Positions 8,749-17,455 of a stretch of 64,000 bases of DNA are shown here, piece by piece. The notes under the pieces were generated by a model. That model saw only the letters and a program-made list of their open reading frames with translations. It searched no databases and was not told where the DNA came from. The translations under genes were made by a program, and so were the position numbers. Origin of the DNA: an uncultured Ectothiorhodospiraceae bacterium (GTDB taxonomy: Bacteria > Pseudomonadota > Gammaproteobacteria > Nitrococcales > Nitrococcaceae). The stretch is from positions 124,001 to 188,000 of the forward strand of contig CAJXSH010000001.1 of assembly GCA_913061005.1 (NCBI GenBank), in the 5' to 3' direction. The stretch's first letter is position 1, and each line of letters starts with the position of its first letter.

Positions 8749-9752
8749 CAGCCATCATCCTCGACATCGCCATAGAGCGTCGCCAGTGGGCGGGCTTCCA
8801 GCCCCCGCTCACCCAGGTAGCGCACCAGCTCGTCGGCCCGGCCATGGGTGGTCAGCACCCGCCTGGCGCCGGTCTCGGCCAGCGTTCGCAAAAGCCCGGG
8901 CCAGTCGACATGATCCGAGATGACGAATCCACGGTCGTAGCCGCGCCGGCGCCGATTGCCGCGAATGCGCATCCAGCCCGAGGCAAACCCGGTCGCCGGT
9001 CGGCGAAAGCGTCGCATCCAGGTGGAGCCGCCGGCGCTGGGCGGTGCGATCACCAGCGCCTTGGCATAGTCCTCATCTGCCGGGGCCTCGCTCACACGGC
9101 GGGTGGTGGGCAGCGGGATGCCGGCAGCGCGGTAATCGTCGGTCAGCGGCGCCACCGAGCCGTGCAGATAGATCGGGCCGGGGGTTGGTTGCTCCAGCGC
9201 CGCGAGCAGTCGCTGGGCCTTGCCCAGGGCATAGCTGAAAAGCACCGTGGTGCGCCCCTGGCGGGCGTTGTCATGCCACCACTGCTGAATCTCGGCGGCC
9301 ACCGCCGCCACCGGCGGCCAGCGATAGACGGGCAGGGCGAATGTGGCCTCGGTAATAAAGGTATCGCAGGCGATCGGCTCGAAGGGCGCGCAGGTCGGGT
9401 CGGGATCGCGCTTGTAGTCCCCCGAGGCCACCCAGACCTCGCCGTCATGCTCGACGCGGACCTGGGCCGAGCCGAGAATATGACCGGCGGGATGCAGGCT
9501 CACCCGGACCGGGCCGAACGAATGGACCACCCCGTAGTCGAGCCCACGCAGGGGGGCGTTCTGGCCCAATCGGCGGCGTAACAGCGAAAGCCCGGGGCTG
9601 GCCGCGTAGTATTGGTCGCTGCCGGGGCGGGCGTGGTCGGCATGGGCGTGGGTGACCACCGCCTGCGGGACCGGGCGCCACGGGTCGATGAAAAAATCGC
9701 CGGCAGCGCAGTAGAGCCCCCGGTCGGTGGGTTGGATGAGCGGCTGGGACAT
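8748..9752 (-). CDS. Ligase-associated MBL-fold DNA exonuclease
   Basis: Metallo-beta-lactamase/beta-CASP-type nuclease of 334 residues related to SNM1/Artemis-like enzymes, first gene of the four-gene repair cassette. The metal motif is HAHADH (35-40), and further ligands are in LHPAGHILGSAQV and VASGDYKRD. It probably trims DNA ends before the downstream ligase seals them. The start lies 33 bases from the divergent SDR gene, so the promoter of the cassette must be in or just beyond that short gap; I see no clear hexamers there. Confidence 0.9.
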   Translation of the reverse strand: MSQPLIQPTDRGLYCAAGDFFIDPWRPVPQAVVTHAHADHARPGSDQYYAASPGLSLLRRRLGQNAPLRGLDYGVVHSFGPVRVSLHPAGHILGSAQVRVEHDGEVWVASGDYKRDPDPTCAPFEPIACDTFITEATFALPVYRWPPVAAVAAEIQQWWHDNARQGRTTVLFSYALGKAQRLLAALEQPTPGPIYLHGSVAPLTDDYRAAGIPLPTTRRVSEAPADEDYAKALVIAPPSAGGSTWMRRFRRPATGFASGWMRIRGNRRRRGYDRGFVISDHVDWPGLLRTLAETGARRVLTTHGRADELVRYLGERGLEARPLATLYGDVEDDG

Positions 9753-9785
9753 CGGTCAATTGTATCGCGAGGTGCAGGAGGATGA

Positions 9786-10553
9786 ATGCAGCATCTGGAT
9801 AATGACTGCGAGGCGCTGGTCGTCGGCGCGGGCGGCGGCATCGGCTCTGCCCTGGTGAAACGGCTTTTGCAGGATACCCCGGTCGGACGGGTCTGGGCCG
9901 CCAGTCGGACACCCCGGCAGGCGAGCCTCGCGGCGCTCGCCGACGCGTATGGCGAGCGGCTTGCCCCCATCCACGTCGATGTCGCCGATCCGGACAGCAT
10001 CGAAGCCATGGCCGGCGACCTCCGGGCCCGCGGGGTGCGGCTTCATCTGCTCATCAACGCCTTTGGATTTCTGCATGATGCCAACGACAGCATCTGGCCG
10101 GAAAAACGCCTCGAGGACATCAGCGTCGAGGGCATGGAGCGGAATTTTCGCATCAACACCCTGGCGCCGGCGCTGGTCGTGCGGCACTGCTTCGATCGAC
10201 TCAACCATGGCGAGCGGGCCGTGATCGCTAATCTGTCCGCCCGTGTGGGCAGTATCAGCGACAATCGGCTGGGCGGCTGGTACGCCTACCGCGCCAGCAA
10301 GGCGGCACAGAACATGTTCACCCGCGGGCTTGCCATCGAGTGCGCCCGCCGGGCTCGCCGCGTCATCTGCCTGGCGCTGCACCCCGGCACCACCGATACT
10401 GGGCTGTCCGAGCCATTCCAGGCCCGGGTGCCGGCCGGCAAGCTTTTCTCGCCGGATTATGCCGCCGGTCAGCTGCTGGCCCGCATCGATGGTGCCACCG
10501 AGGCCGATTCGGGCGCCTTTCTGGCCTGGGATGGCGCGCGGATTACCTGGTAG
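9786..10553 (+). CDS. SDR-family NAD(P)-dependent oxidoreductase
   Basis: Classical short-chain dehydrogenase of 255 residues. The cofactor motif is GAGGGIG (14-20), the active site Ser151 with Y168xxxK172 (YRASK). It resembles the CsgA/YciK-like branch; the substrate cannot be told from sequence. The start is set by a strong GCAGGAGG ribosome site; the ATG at 9782 is out of frame and closes after six codons. It is expressed alone, divergent from the exonuclease gene and convergent with the M20 peptidase. Confidence 0.88.
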   Translation: MQHLDNDCEALVVGAGGGIGSALVKRLLQDTPVGRVWAASRTPRQASLAALADAYGERLAPIHVDVADPDSIEAMAGDLRARGVRLHLLINAFGFLHDANDSIWPEKRLEDISVEGMERNFRINTLAPALVVRHCFDRLNHGERAVIANLSARVGSISDNRLGGWYAYRASKAAQNMFTRGLAIECARRARRVICLALHPGTTDTGLSEPFQARVPAGKLFSPDYAAGQLLARIDGATEADSGAFLAWDGARITW

Positions 10554-10564
10554 GCCGGCCGCAC

Positions 10565-11986
10565 TCAGGCCGATGTGGCCTGGGCGGCCAGGGCCTCGGC
10601 GACCACACCGGTCAACCGGCGGGCCATGGGCAGATGCAGGAACTCGTTGGGTCCGTGGGCGTTGGCGCCGGGCCCCAGCACCCCGGTGACCAGAAAGCGG
10701 GCGGCCGGGAATCGCGACGCCAGCAGGTTCATCAGCGGGATGCTGCCGCCCTCGCCCATGAACACCGCCTCGCGCTGGAACCAACGCCGGGCACTGGCGT
10801 TGAGGCTGTCCTCCAGCCAACCGGCAAAGCCCGGGGCATTCCAGCCGTTTGCCGAGCCACCGGGATGAAACTGCACCCGGGCCCCCTGGGGTGGGTCGTC
10901 GGTCAATGTCTCGGCCATCGCCCGGGTTGCTGTCTCACCGTCCACGGTCGGGGGCAGGCGCAGCGACAGGCGCAGTGCGGTCCGCGGACGCAGGACATTG
11001 CCCGCCTCGGTGCTGGCCGGCAGCCCCTCGGCCCCGATCACCTCCAGCGCCGGTCGCCAGGTCCGATTGAGGATCAGCTCGGCGGTATCCGTGGCATTGG
11101 GCCGGGTCGTGCCGGCAAAGGGAAATTTGCCCGCCAGTCCGTCGCCGATGACATCGGCGGCGGCCGTTGCCTGCCGGCGCCGCTCTTCGGGGATGTCGGC
11201 CTGTAGGGCCGGGTGGGTGATGCGGCCCGTGGCGCTTTCCTCGAGCCGCTCGATCAACGCCCGGGCAATGCGGAAGCTCGACGGCACCACCCCCCCGGCA
11301 TCGCCCGAGTGGACCCCCTGTTCGAGGACCTCGACGCTGAGATCGCCGGCGGCCATGCCACGCAAAGAGGTCGTCACCCAGAGTTGCTCATAATTGGCGC
11401 AGCCGGAATCCAGGCAGACCACCAGCCCCGGGTTGCCGAGCCGATCGGCAAGATGATCGAGCTGGGCGGCGAGATCCGGGCTGCCGCTTTCTTCGGCGCA
11501 CTCGATGACCAGCATGCACCGGGGGTGGGGGATCCCTTCGTTATGCAGAAGGCGGATCGCCTGCAGCGAGGCAAACAGGGCGTAGCCATCGTCGGCGGCG
11601 CCGCGGCCGTAGAGGCGGTCTTCGGCAATGACCGGCTGCCAGGGCCCCTTGTCGCTGTCCCAGCCGCTGGCCTCGGGTTGTTTGTCGAGATGGCCATAAA
11701 GCAGGGCTTCACCCTCGCCGGTGGCGGGCACATCCACCCACAGCAACGGCGTTCGACCGGGCAGACGGATGACCTCGACCCGGCTTTGCGGTGGTGCGAT
11801 GCGCCGGCACCAGTCCTCGGCCAGGCTGACGGCCTCGTCCAGATAGCCGTGGGTGGCCCAGTCCGGATCGAAAGCCGGGGATTTGGCCGGGATGCGGATG
11901 AAATCCTCAAGGGCAGGGAGGATGTCCGTTCGCCAGGCCTCGTCGACCTGGGCTCGGGCCTTGTCGATGGGCAGGGTGTCGCTCAT
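10565..11986 (-). CDS. M20-family metallopeptidase (dipeptidase)
   Basis: Zinc-dependent exopeptidase of 473 residues, of the type that cleaves dipeptides in the cytoplasm. The metal ligands are in LLYGHLDKQP, in GRGAADDG (bridging Asp), in the catalytic glutamate pair IECAEESGS, and in the C-terminal GPGANAHGPNEF, where the last His binds metal. Length and motifs agree with the M20 CPG2-like dipeptidases. It is the last gene of the leftward run from proQ, 49 bases after the SLC13 permease. Confidence 0.88.
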   Translation of the reverse strand: MSDTLPIDKARAQVDEAWRTDILPALEDFIRIPAKSPAFDPDWATHGYLDEAVSLAEDWCRRIAPPQSRVEVIRLPGRTPLLWVDVPATGEGEALLYGHLDKQPEASGWDSDKGPWQPVIAEDRLYGRGAADDGYALFASLQAIRLLHNEGIPHPRCMLVIECAEESGSPDLAAQLDHLADRLGNPGLVVCLDSGCANYEQLWVTTSLRGMAAGDLSVEVLEQGVHSGDAGGVVPSSFRIARALIERLEESATGRITHPALQADIPEERRRQATAAADVIGDGLAGKFPFAGTTRPNATDTAELILNRTWRPALEVIGAEGLPASTEAGNVLRPRTALRLSLRLPPTVDGETATRAMAETLTDDPPQGARVQFHPGGSANGWNAPGFAGWLEDSLNASARRWFQREAVFMGEGGSIPLMNLLASRFPAARFLVTGVLGPGANAHGPNEFLHLPMARRLTGVVAEALAAQATSA

Positions 11987-12035
11987 GGCAGCTCCGGTTG
12001 GTTCAATGCCGATCCATCAGCGTAACGGCCACCGT

Positions 12036-13826
12036 CTAGAGGGGCCAGACCATCGGGATCAGGGTCAACGCCACCGCCATGACCAGCAGGTTGAGCGGCA
12101 GACCGAAGCGCAGGTAATCGCCAAAGCGATAGGCCCCGGGGCCGAAAACCATCAGATTGGTCTGATAGCCGATGGGCGTGGCGAACGCTGCCGAGGCGGC
12201 GATCATGATCGCCACCACAAACGGCATGGGCGAGACAGCCAGTGACTCTGCGGCGGCCATCGCGATCGGGAAGACCAGCACGGCGGCGGCGTTATTGGTG
12301 ATCAGCTCGGTGGCAATGAGGGTGAGCAGATAAATCGCCGCCAGGGTGAGCAGCGGCGAGCCGGCCGTCAGCCCCATGACCTGCTGGCCGATCACCGCGG
12401 CGGCGCCGCTGTTGTCCATTGCCTGGCCAATACCCAGTGCCGCGCCGATGACCAGCAGGACGTTCCAGTCGACGTTGCGCAGCGCCGCCCCCGGGTCCAT
12501 GCAACGCGTTGCGATCAAAGCCAGCGCCGCCAGAAGGGCGGCGTTGAGCATGCTCACTCCGGGCACGGCAGCGAGCACCACCATGACGGCGAGAATGGGC
12601 AGGGCGATCCGGGCTTTGTCGTGCTGGGGCGGCGAAGAGTCGTCGACCCCACTGACCAGATAGAAATCCCGCGCATCCCGCTGGCGCTCGATAAAGCTGG
12701 GGTGGGTCTCGAGCAGCAGGGTGTCGCCCGGGCGCAGGACGATGTCACCGATCTTGCCGGGCAGCTGGCGACCGGCCCGTGACACGGCAATCACGGCGGC
12801 CCGGTAGCGCTCGCGAAACCGTCCGGCCCGGATGCTGCGCCCGACCAGCGGGCAGGCCTCGGCAACCACCGCTTCGACCAGACAACGCTCCCGGCGGGGA
12901 TCTTCCAGGTCATCCACCGCATCGGTTGCCGGTTTGAGCCCGCGCATTTTCTGCAGATCGACCACCGACTCGAGGACACCGACAAAAACCAGTCGATCGC
13001 CGTTGCGCAGTACCTCATCCGGGCCCACTGCCGGTATGACCTGTCCATGGCGCTCGATTTCGGCAAGGAACAGATCGGGCAGATGCCGCAGGCCGGCCCC
13101 CTCGATGGTCTTGCCCACCATCGGGCCGTCCGGCTCGACGAGCAGTTCAACGGTATAGCGACGCGGATCCAGGCGTTCAGCAATGGCCTCGCGCCGATCC
13201 GGTAACAGCCAGCCCGAGGCGAGTAACAGATAACCCAGACCCAGGATCGTGGCCGGTACGCCCACCCAGGCCAGATCAAAGAGCCCCAGCCCCTGGCTTG
13301 CCGCGCGGGTGCGGAGCAGGTCGTTGACGATCAGGTTGGTGCTGGTGCCGATGAGCGTACAGGTGCCGCCGAGGATGGCGGCATAACTCAACGGTAGGTA
13401 AAGCCGCGAGGCGGGCAGCTTGAGGCGCCGGGCCAGATCGTCGACCACCGGCAGGAACAGCGCGACGATGGGGGTGTTGTTGAGAAAGGCGCTCAGTCCG
13501 GCCACGGGGGTGAGTAATCGCCATTGTGCCGAGCGAAGCCCTCTGGCCCGGCCGATCAGGGGCTCGGCGATCAACGACACCGCCCCGGTGCGGGTCAGAC
13601 CAGCGGCCACGACAAAGAGCAGCCCCACGGTCAGCAGTCCGGTGCTGCCAAACCCGTCGGCCAGTTCGGCCGGGCTGATCAGTCGATCGGTGCCGGTCAC
13701 CGCACCGACGGTCACCAGCAAAGCCACCGCCGTGAATACCACCCCGACCGGTGCCGCGATGTTGCTGGCCAGCCCGGCGAGGACCATCAGTACAACGGCA
13801 ATGGTAAACCAGCCTTCCCAGGCCAT
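12036..13826 (-). CDS. SLC13/DASS-type permease with two RCK_C domains
   Basis: Inner-membrane anion or dicarboxylate/sulfate transporter of 596 residues. Two groups of transmembrane helices (about 1-200 and 405-596) flank a cytoplasmic stretch with two TrkA_C/RCK_C regulatory domains (about 215-290 and 300-385; for example PMVGKTIEGAGLR and PLVGRSIRAGRFR). This layout is typical of Na+-coupled SLC13 proteins in aquatic bacteria. The conserved LNNTPIVALFLPVV (first half) and ITNNAAAVLVFPIAM (second half) are the paired SNT-type substrate/Na+ signatures. Substrate unknown. A GGGAGT ribosome site precedes the ATG. Confidence 0.88.
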   Translation of the reverse strand: MAWEGWFTIAVVLMVLAGLASNIAAPVGVVFTAVALLVTVGAVTGTDRLISPAELADGFGSTGLLTVGLLFVVAAGLTRTGAVSLIAEPLIGRARGLRSAQWRLLTPVAGLSAFLNNTPIVALFLPVVDDLARRLKLPASRLYLPLSYAAILGGTCTLIGTSTNLIVNDLLRTRAASQGLGLFDLAWVGVPATILGLGYLLLASGWLLPDRREAIAERLDPRRYTVELLVEPDGPMVGKTIEGAGLRHLPDLFLAEIERHGQVIPAVGPDEVLRNGDRLVFVGVLESVVDLQKMRGLKPATDAVDDLEDPRRERCLVEAVVAEACPLVGRSIRAGRFRERYRAAVIAVSRAGRQLPGKIGDIVLRPGDTLLLETHPSFIERQRDARDFYLVSGVDDSSPPQHDKARIALPILAVMVVLAAVPGVSMLNAALLAALALIATRCMDPGAALRNVDWNVLLVIGAALGIGQAMDNSGAAAVIGQQVMGLTAGSPLLTLAAIYLLTLIATELITNNAAAVLVFPIAMAAAESLAVSPMPFVVAIMIAASAAFATPIGYQTNLMVFGPGAYRFGDYLRFGLPLNLLVMAVALTLIPMVWPL

Positions 13827-13844
13827 GGAGACTCCCTTGCGATT

Positions 13845-14765
13845 TCAGCGATCGGCGCGGCACTCCGACGGGCTCGCCGGGCGCCAGTATCCCGCCGCCG
13901 GATCCTGCTGACCAGTCCCCAGGATGTGGGCGACGATCTCGAGCCCGGTGAAGGCGCCGGGCCCCGGGCGGCTGAAGTGCCGATTGCCGTCCAGCAGATA
14001 GACCGCCGCCGATTGCACCGCGGTCAATGCCGCCCACCCCGGTCGCCGGCGCAGCGATGCCAGGGCGGCGGCCGCCCCGGTGAGATCCTCACCGCAGGGC
14101 ATGATCAGGATGACCTGGGGGTCGAACGCCTGGACCGCCTCCCATGACACGGTGGTGGAATGGGCCCCGGGTTGGCCCAGGGGGTCACCGCCGGCGGCGA
14201 CGACCATATCCGGCACCCAATGACCGCCGATGAAAAGCGGGTCGGGCCACTCGACGGTCAACACCCGTGGACGGGGCGCCGGTGGGGTGCCAATCGCCAA
14301 GCGCCGTTGCACGAGCCGGTCAACCAGGGCCTGTCCATGGGCGGTGGCACCGGCGGCCGCGGCAACGTTGTGAATATCGGCGAGCAGTCCGTCCAGATCC
14401 CGGCCGTCGAGGGCGAGCACCCGGGCATCACCCACCGCTGCGGCGGTCAGCGCATCGGGTGTGGCGGCGCAGACATCGCAGAGGGACTGCGAGAGGATCA
14501 GATCGGGGCGCAGCGCGGCGAGCGCTTCATGATCGGCCCGGAAAAGGGGCTCGCCCGCGGCCAGTCGATCGCGGACGCGGCGATCGATCTCGGCGGCCTC
14601 GGCATCACCGGTATCCAGCAGCGAGAGACTGACCCGGGGGCGGTCCATGACCGAGGCGGGCTGATCGCATTCGGCCGAGATGCCGACCAGCCGGTCTTCG
14701 AGGCCCAGTGCGCAGACAATGTCGGTGCCGCCGGGCAGCAGCGAGACGATACGCTCGGCGTTCAT
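13845..14765 (-). CDS. BtuF-like cobalamin/siderophore-type binding protein without a signal peptide
   Basis: A 306-residue protein with the periplasmic-binding-protein type III fold. The opening RIVSLLPGGTDIVCALGLEDRLVGIS and the pattern LRPDLILSQSLCDVC are typical of BtuF-like proteins annotated as cobalamin-binding. No N-terminal signal sequence is visible, and no btuC/btuD genes are nearby, so a transport role is doubtful. It may act in the cytoplasm or the start may be misplaced, although the gap to the upstream ORF is only 24 bases. It lies directly before the SLC13 gene in the same leftward run. Confidence 0.8.
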   Translation of the reverse strand: MNAERIVSLLPGGTDIVCALGLEDRLVGISAECDQPASVMDRPRVSLSLLDTGDAEAAEIDRRVRDRLAAGEPLFRADHEALAALRPDLILSQSLCDVCAATPDALTAAAVGDARVLALDGRDLDGLLADIHNVAAAAGATAHGQALVDRLVQRRLAIGTPPAPRPRVLTVEWPDPLFIGGHWVPDMVVAAGGDPLGQPGAHSTTVSWEAVQAFDPQVILIMPCGEDLTGAAAALASLRRRPGWAALTAVQSAAVYLLDGNRHFSRPGPGAFTGLEIVAHILGTGQQDPAAGYWRPASPSECRADR

Positions 14766-14789
14766 GGCTTGCCGCGGTGCAACGCGGCG

Positions 14790-14972
14790 TCAGCGCCGCT
14801 GATGCTGCGCCCGGTGATGTCGATCGATCCAGGCCTGTTTGTCCAGGTGGGAATCGAGTTCACGGCGCAGCTGCCGCTCGAAGGCCCGCGCCTCCAGTTC
14901 GCTGTCCACCTGGGCGCGCAACGCATCCAGGGCTTCACGACTCATCTCGGCCAGATTGATATCTCGCTCCAC
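14790..14972 (-). CDS. Small charged helical protein, function unknown
   Basis: A 60-residue ORF starting at GTG, with an AGGA about 11 bases upstream. It is rich in Arg, Glu and Asp, has no cysteine or membrane segment and reads as one or two amphipathic helices (for example EALDALRAQVDSELEARAFE). It fits tightly between proQ (29 bases) and the BtuF-like gene (24 bases) in the same orientation, which supports it being real. I do not recognise the family. Confidence 0.6.
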   Translation of the reverse strand: MERDINLAEMSREALDALRAQVDSELEARAFERQLRRELDSHLDKQAWIDRHHRAQHQRR

Positions 14973-15001
14973 GGGCTCGTTCCTGTCCTTTTTGACGAAA
15001 A

Positions 15002-15448
15002 CTACTGATTGAAACGATCGGCGAGGCGTTGGAGTTTTTCGGATCGCTCGCGTTCCGCTCTGGCCTCGGCCTGTTGGCGTCGACGCTCGGCAGCCCGGGC
15101 TTTTTGCTCGGCGCGTCGGGCGCTGGCGTGCTCGATGGCTGCCTCGGTGACCGGCTCGACCGGGTTGCCGTCCAGATCGATGCGATCACCGCCGGCCATC
15201 ACCGCCGCCAGATAGGCCGGCGTGCGGGTGTAGCGGGCAAGGGCCTGACGGATGAGCCAGCCCGGCACCGGCTCGGTGGTGTCATCCTGCTCAAGACGGC
15301 TGCGGATGGCCTTCTCGATGCCGATGGCCAACGGCCGGACGTCATCCCGGTTGCGGGTAAAGCAGGCGGGAAAGCGCTGGGTGAGTGTCTCGACGAACGC
15401 TTGTGTCCGCTGTGCCCGGCGGCGTTTCTGGTTGGGCGTGGTAGCCAT
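15002..15448 (-). CDS. ProQ/FinO-family RNA-binding protein
   Basis: RNA chaperone of the ProQ/FinO type, 148 residues. The FinO domain fills about residues 8-110 (TLTQRFPACFTR, RPLAIGIEKAI and the ALARYTRTPAYLAAV segment are characteristic), followed by a basic, Ala/Arg/Glu-rich helical tail. I place the start at the ATG at 15448. The in-frame ATG at 15490 adds 14 residues but lies inside a -10-like hexamer and lacks a ribosome site. It heads the leftward run. These proteins bind structured sRNAs and mRNA 3' ends. Confidence 0.85.
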   Translation of the reverse strand: MATTPNQKRRRAQRTQAFVETLTQRFPACFTRNRDDVRPLAIGIEKAIRSRLEQDDTTEPVPGWLIRQALARYTRTPAYLAAVMAGGDRIDLDGNPVEPVTEAAIEHASARRAEQKARAAERRRQQAEARAERERSEKLQRLADRFNQ

Positions 15449-15485
15449 GGTGATCCGCGTCGATTCCTGCAACTGCACTGCTTTT

Positions 15486-15512
15486 AACATACCGCATGGT
15501 GGAGTGGGTCAA
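15486..15512 (-). promoter_or_regulatory. Candidate promoter of the proQ operon
   Basis: On the minus strand, TTGACC (15507-15512) and TATGTT (15486-15491) are separated by 15 bases, which is short. It overlaps a rightward promoter candidate. If used, transcription begins inside the upstream-extended ORF, which argues for the shorter ProQ start. Confidence 0.35.
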
Positions 15513-15537
15513 CAGACCGCCGATCGGGTTGTATGAT
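15509..15537 (+). promoter_or_regulatory. Candidate promoter of the 15575 operon
   Basis: TCAACA (15509-15514) and TATGAT (15532-15537) have a 17-base spacer on the plus strand. The predicted start of transcription is about 30 bases before the ATG at 15575. Its -35 overlaps that of the divergent proQ promoter candidate. Confidence 0.4.
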
Positions 15538-15574
15538 GCAATAATGACAACCTAGCCATCGCGAGGTGAGCCCC

Positions 15575-15994
15575 ATGACCACCGATGCCATGATTGCCAA
15601 GGAAGAACTGCTGCAGATCCTTGAAGAGAGCCCGTTCGAGCATCTCACAAGCAGCGTCCATGTCATGGACAACCAAAAAGGCAAGGGCCATGAACTGGCC
15701 GGTGTCTCGCTGTATTCCAACGCGCGGGGCTGGATGGCCCAGGTCAACTGGCGGGCGGTCATCGATGCCGACGAGATCACCCTGCGGGTCGGTGATGGTG
15801 ACAGTGGCGAGCGCGCCTATGAATTGCGCGGCGAGGACCACGCCCGTCTGAGCGTGGAAGACGATGACGGCGATCTGGTCAGCGCCGACGAAATCTCGGC
15901 ACTGGTAGCACGGTCACCGCTTGCCAAGAGTTGGGAGGAGGATGTGGTGGGTGTGCTCAAGGACACCCGCGAGCGTCAGGCGACGCTGCACTGA
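15575..15994 (+). CDS. Acidic hypothetical protein
   Basis: A 139-residue protein with many Asp and Glu residues, no signal peptide and no membrane segment. The ATG at 15575 is preceded by GAGGTGAG at a good distance; the GTG at 15566 lies inside that ribosome site and is not the start. The middle (GWMAQVNWRAVIDADEITLRV) suggests a small beta-rich fold, and the C-terminus is helical. I do not recognise a family. The stop is one base before the glycosylase ATG, so the two are co-translated. Confidence 0.65.
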   Translation: MTTDAMIAKEELLQILEESPFEHLTSSVHVMDNQKGKGHELAGVSLYSNARGWMAQVNWRAVIDADEITLRVGDGDSGERAYELRGEDHARLSVEDDDGDLVSADEISALVARSPLAKSWEEDVVGVLKDTRERQATLH

Positions 15995-15995
15995 G

Positions 15996-16676
15996 ATGCG
16001 GACATTGCCCGCCGCCCTGGCCGAGCGGTTTCGCCGCGAGGCCGATCAGCTTGCCGGGGTGGACGAGGCGGTCTACAACGCCGCCGGCCGGGATGTGCAC
16101 GATCCGGTCTTCGGGCTTGGCCCCCGCGATGCAAAGATCGCGTTCTTCGGCCGTGACCCCGGGCGCGATGAGATCCACATCGGCGTGCCGTTCATTGGTG
16201 CGGGCGGCCGCCAGCTCCGTCGGGTGCTCTACCGGCGGCACCATCACGGCGAGCTCGTCACCACCGAACAGGCCCTCGCCGCGGGCGAGGGCTACTTCTG
16301 GGCCAACACCGTCCCCTACAAGCCGCTGGGCAACAAGGCCTGGTCCATGGGGGTGAAACGGCGATTCCAGCCGCTGGTCGCCGAGGTGCTCAGCTATCAA
16401 TGGACGGGGCGGCACGTCATCACCCTGGGGCGGGAGGCGTTTTTCTGGTTTGGCATCAATCAACCGGCAGCGCTGCGGCAACACCTCACCCATCACTGGC
16501 GCCAGGCGGATCGCTTCGAGACCGATCTGACCGTCGACTTTGTCACGCCACAAGGCGAACCACGGCCGCTGACGCTCCACCCGCTGCCGCATCCATCGCC
16601 GCTCAACGCCACCTGGTTCAAACACTTCCCGGGACTGCTCGAGGCACGACTCGAGCGCATCGAGGGCACGCCATGA
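15996..16676 (+). CDS. Uracil-DNA glycosylase family protein
   Basis: A 226-residue protein of the uracil-DNA glycosylase superfamily, resembling the family 4/5 group. Motif 1 is FFGRDPGRDEIHIGVPFIG (about 50-68), in the position of the family GE(A/S)PG...G.PF.G. Motif 2 is HPLPHPSPLNATWF near residue 205. The cysteines of the iron-sulfur cluster in family 4/5 enzymes are not evident, which is a difference. It should remove uracil or a related damaged base, but the exact lesion is unclear. The stop overlaps the next ATG. Confidence 0.78.
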   Translation: MRTLPAALAERFRREADQLAGVDEAVYNAAGRDVHDPVFGLGPRDAKIAFFGRDPGRDEIHIGVPFIGAGGRQLRRVLYRRHHHGELVTTEQALAAGEGYFWANTVPYKPLGNKAWSMGVKRRFQPLVAEVLSYQWTGRHVITLGREAFFWFGINQPAALRQHLTHHWRQADRFETDLTVDFVTPQGEPRPLTLHPLPHPSPLNATWFKHFPGLLEARLERIEGTP

Positions 16677-17455
16677 ATCCGATGGACTGGTCGGATCTCA
16701 CCACCGCCGCGGTGGGCGAACGGGTCAACGATCGGACCGTGGCGGTGCTGCCCCTGGGGGCGACCGAGCAGCACGGCGGGCATCTGCCGTTGGCAACCGA
16801 TACGCTGATCGCCCGGGCGCTGGTTGAACGGGCCATTCACCGACTGCCGGCGGGCACCGACGTGCTGCAGTTGCCCACCCTTGCCCTGGGGCAGGGCATG
16901 GAGCACGCCGACTGGCCCGGGACGCTGGCGCTCTCGCCGGCCACCATGGAGGCGCTGCTCGACGATCTGGGGGATTCGCTGGCGCGCAGTGGTCTGCGCC
17001 GGTTGGTGATATTCACCGCCCACGGCGGCAATGGGGCGGCCATGGAGCATGCCGCGCTGCGGATGCGTCGCCGGCACGGCATGCTGGTGGTGAAAAGCTG
17101 CTATTTCGACTTTCCGCGCCCGGCGCAGCTCCTGGTCGACCGCGAATGGGATGTGGGTATCCACGGCGGTGCCGTCGAGACGGCGATCATGCAGGCGCTG
17201 CATCCCCGGCAAGTGGGCCCGGTCCAGCCACCCGATCCCGCCGGGATCCACCATTCTGAAAGCGCCAGCCTGGGGTTCGAGAATGCCTCGGGGCGGATCG
17301 CCTGGTTGGCCGAGGATATCGGCCCGGACGGGGTGGCCGGCGATGCCAGCCTGGCGACGCCGCAACTGGGTGAGCGACTGGTGGCGCACTACGCCGACGA
17401 GCTGGCCGCCATACTGACCCGGGCCGGCAGCTGGCCCCTGCCGAGGCAGCCTTAG
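16673..17455 (+). CDS. Creatininase-family amidohydrolase
   Basis: Metal-dependent amidohydrolase of 260 residues. The family metal sites are visible: LPLGATEQHGGHLPLATD (Glu, His, Asp), TAHGGNG and GIHGGAVETA. Members include creatinine amidohydrolase, a riboflavin/F420-pathway formamide hydrolase (ArfB/FAPy deformylase) and mycofactocin MftE. The formamide hydrolase is worth noting because a GTP cyclohydrolase II-like gene follows convergently, with a 4-base overlap. The strand differs, so a functional link is only an idea. Confidence 0.85.
   Translation: MNPMDWSDLTTAAVGERVNDRTVAVLPLGATEQHGGHLPLATDTLIARALVERAIHRLPAGTDVLQLPTLALGQGMEHADWPGTLALSPATMEALLDDLGDSLARSGLRRLVIFTAHGGNGAAMEHAALRMRRRHGMLVVKSCYFDFPRPAQLLVDREWDVGIHGGAVETAIMQALHPRQVGPVQPPDPAGIHHSESASLGFENASGRIAWLAEDIGPDGVAGDASLATPQLGERLVAHYADELAAILTRAGSWPLPRQP

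Noticed and set aside
14766..14789. Possible cobalamin riboswitch before the BtuF-like gene
   Set aside because: Only 24 bases separate it from the previous ORF, far too short for such a riboswitch.
15449..15490. Longer ProQ start at 15490
   Set aside because: No ribosome site, and the ATG lies inside a -10-like hexamer; family similarity begins later.
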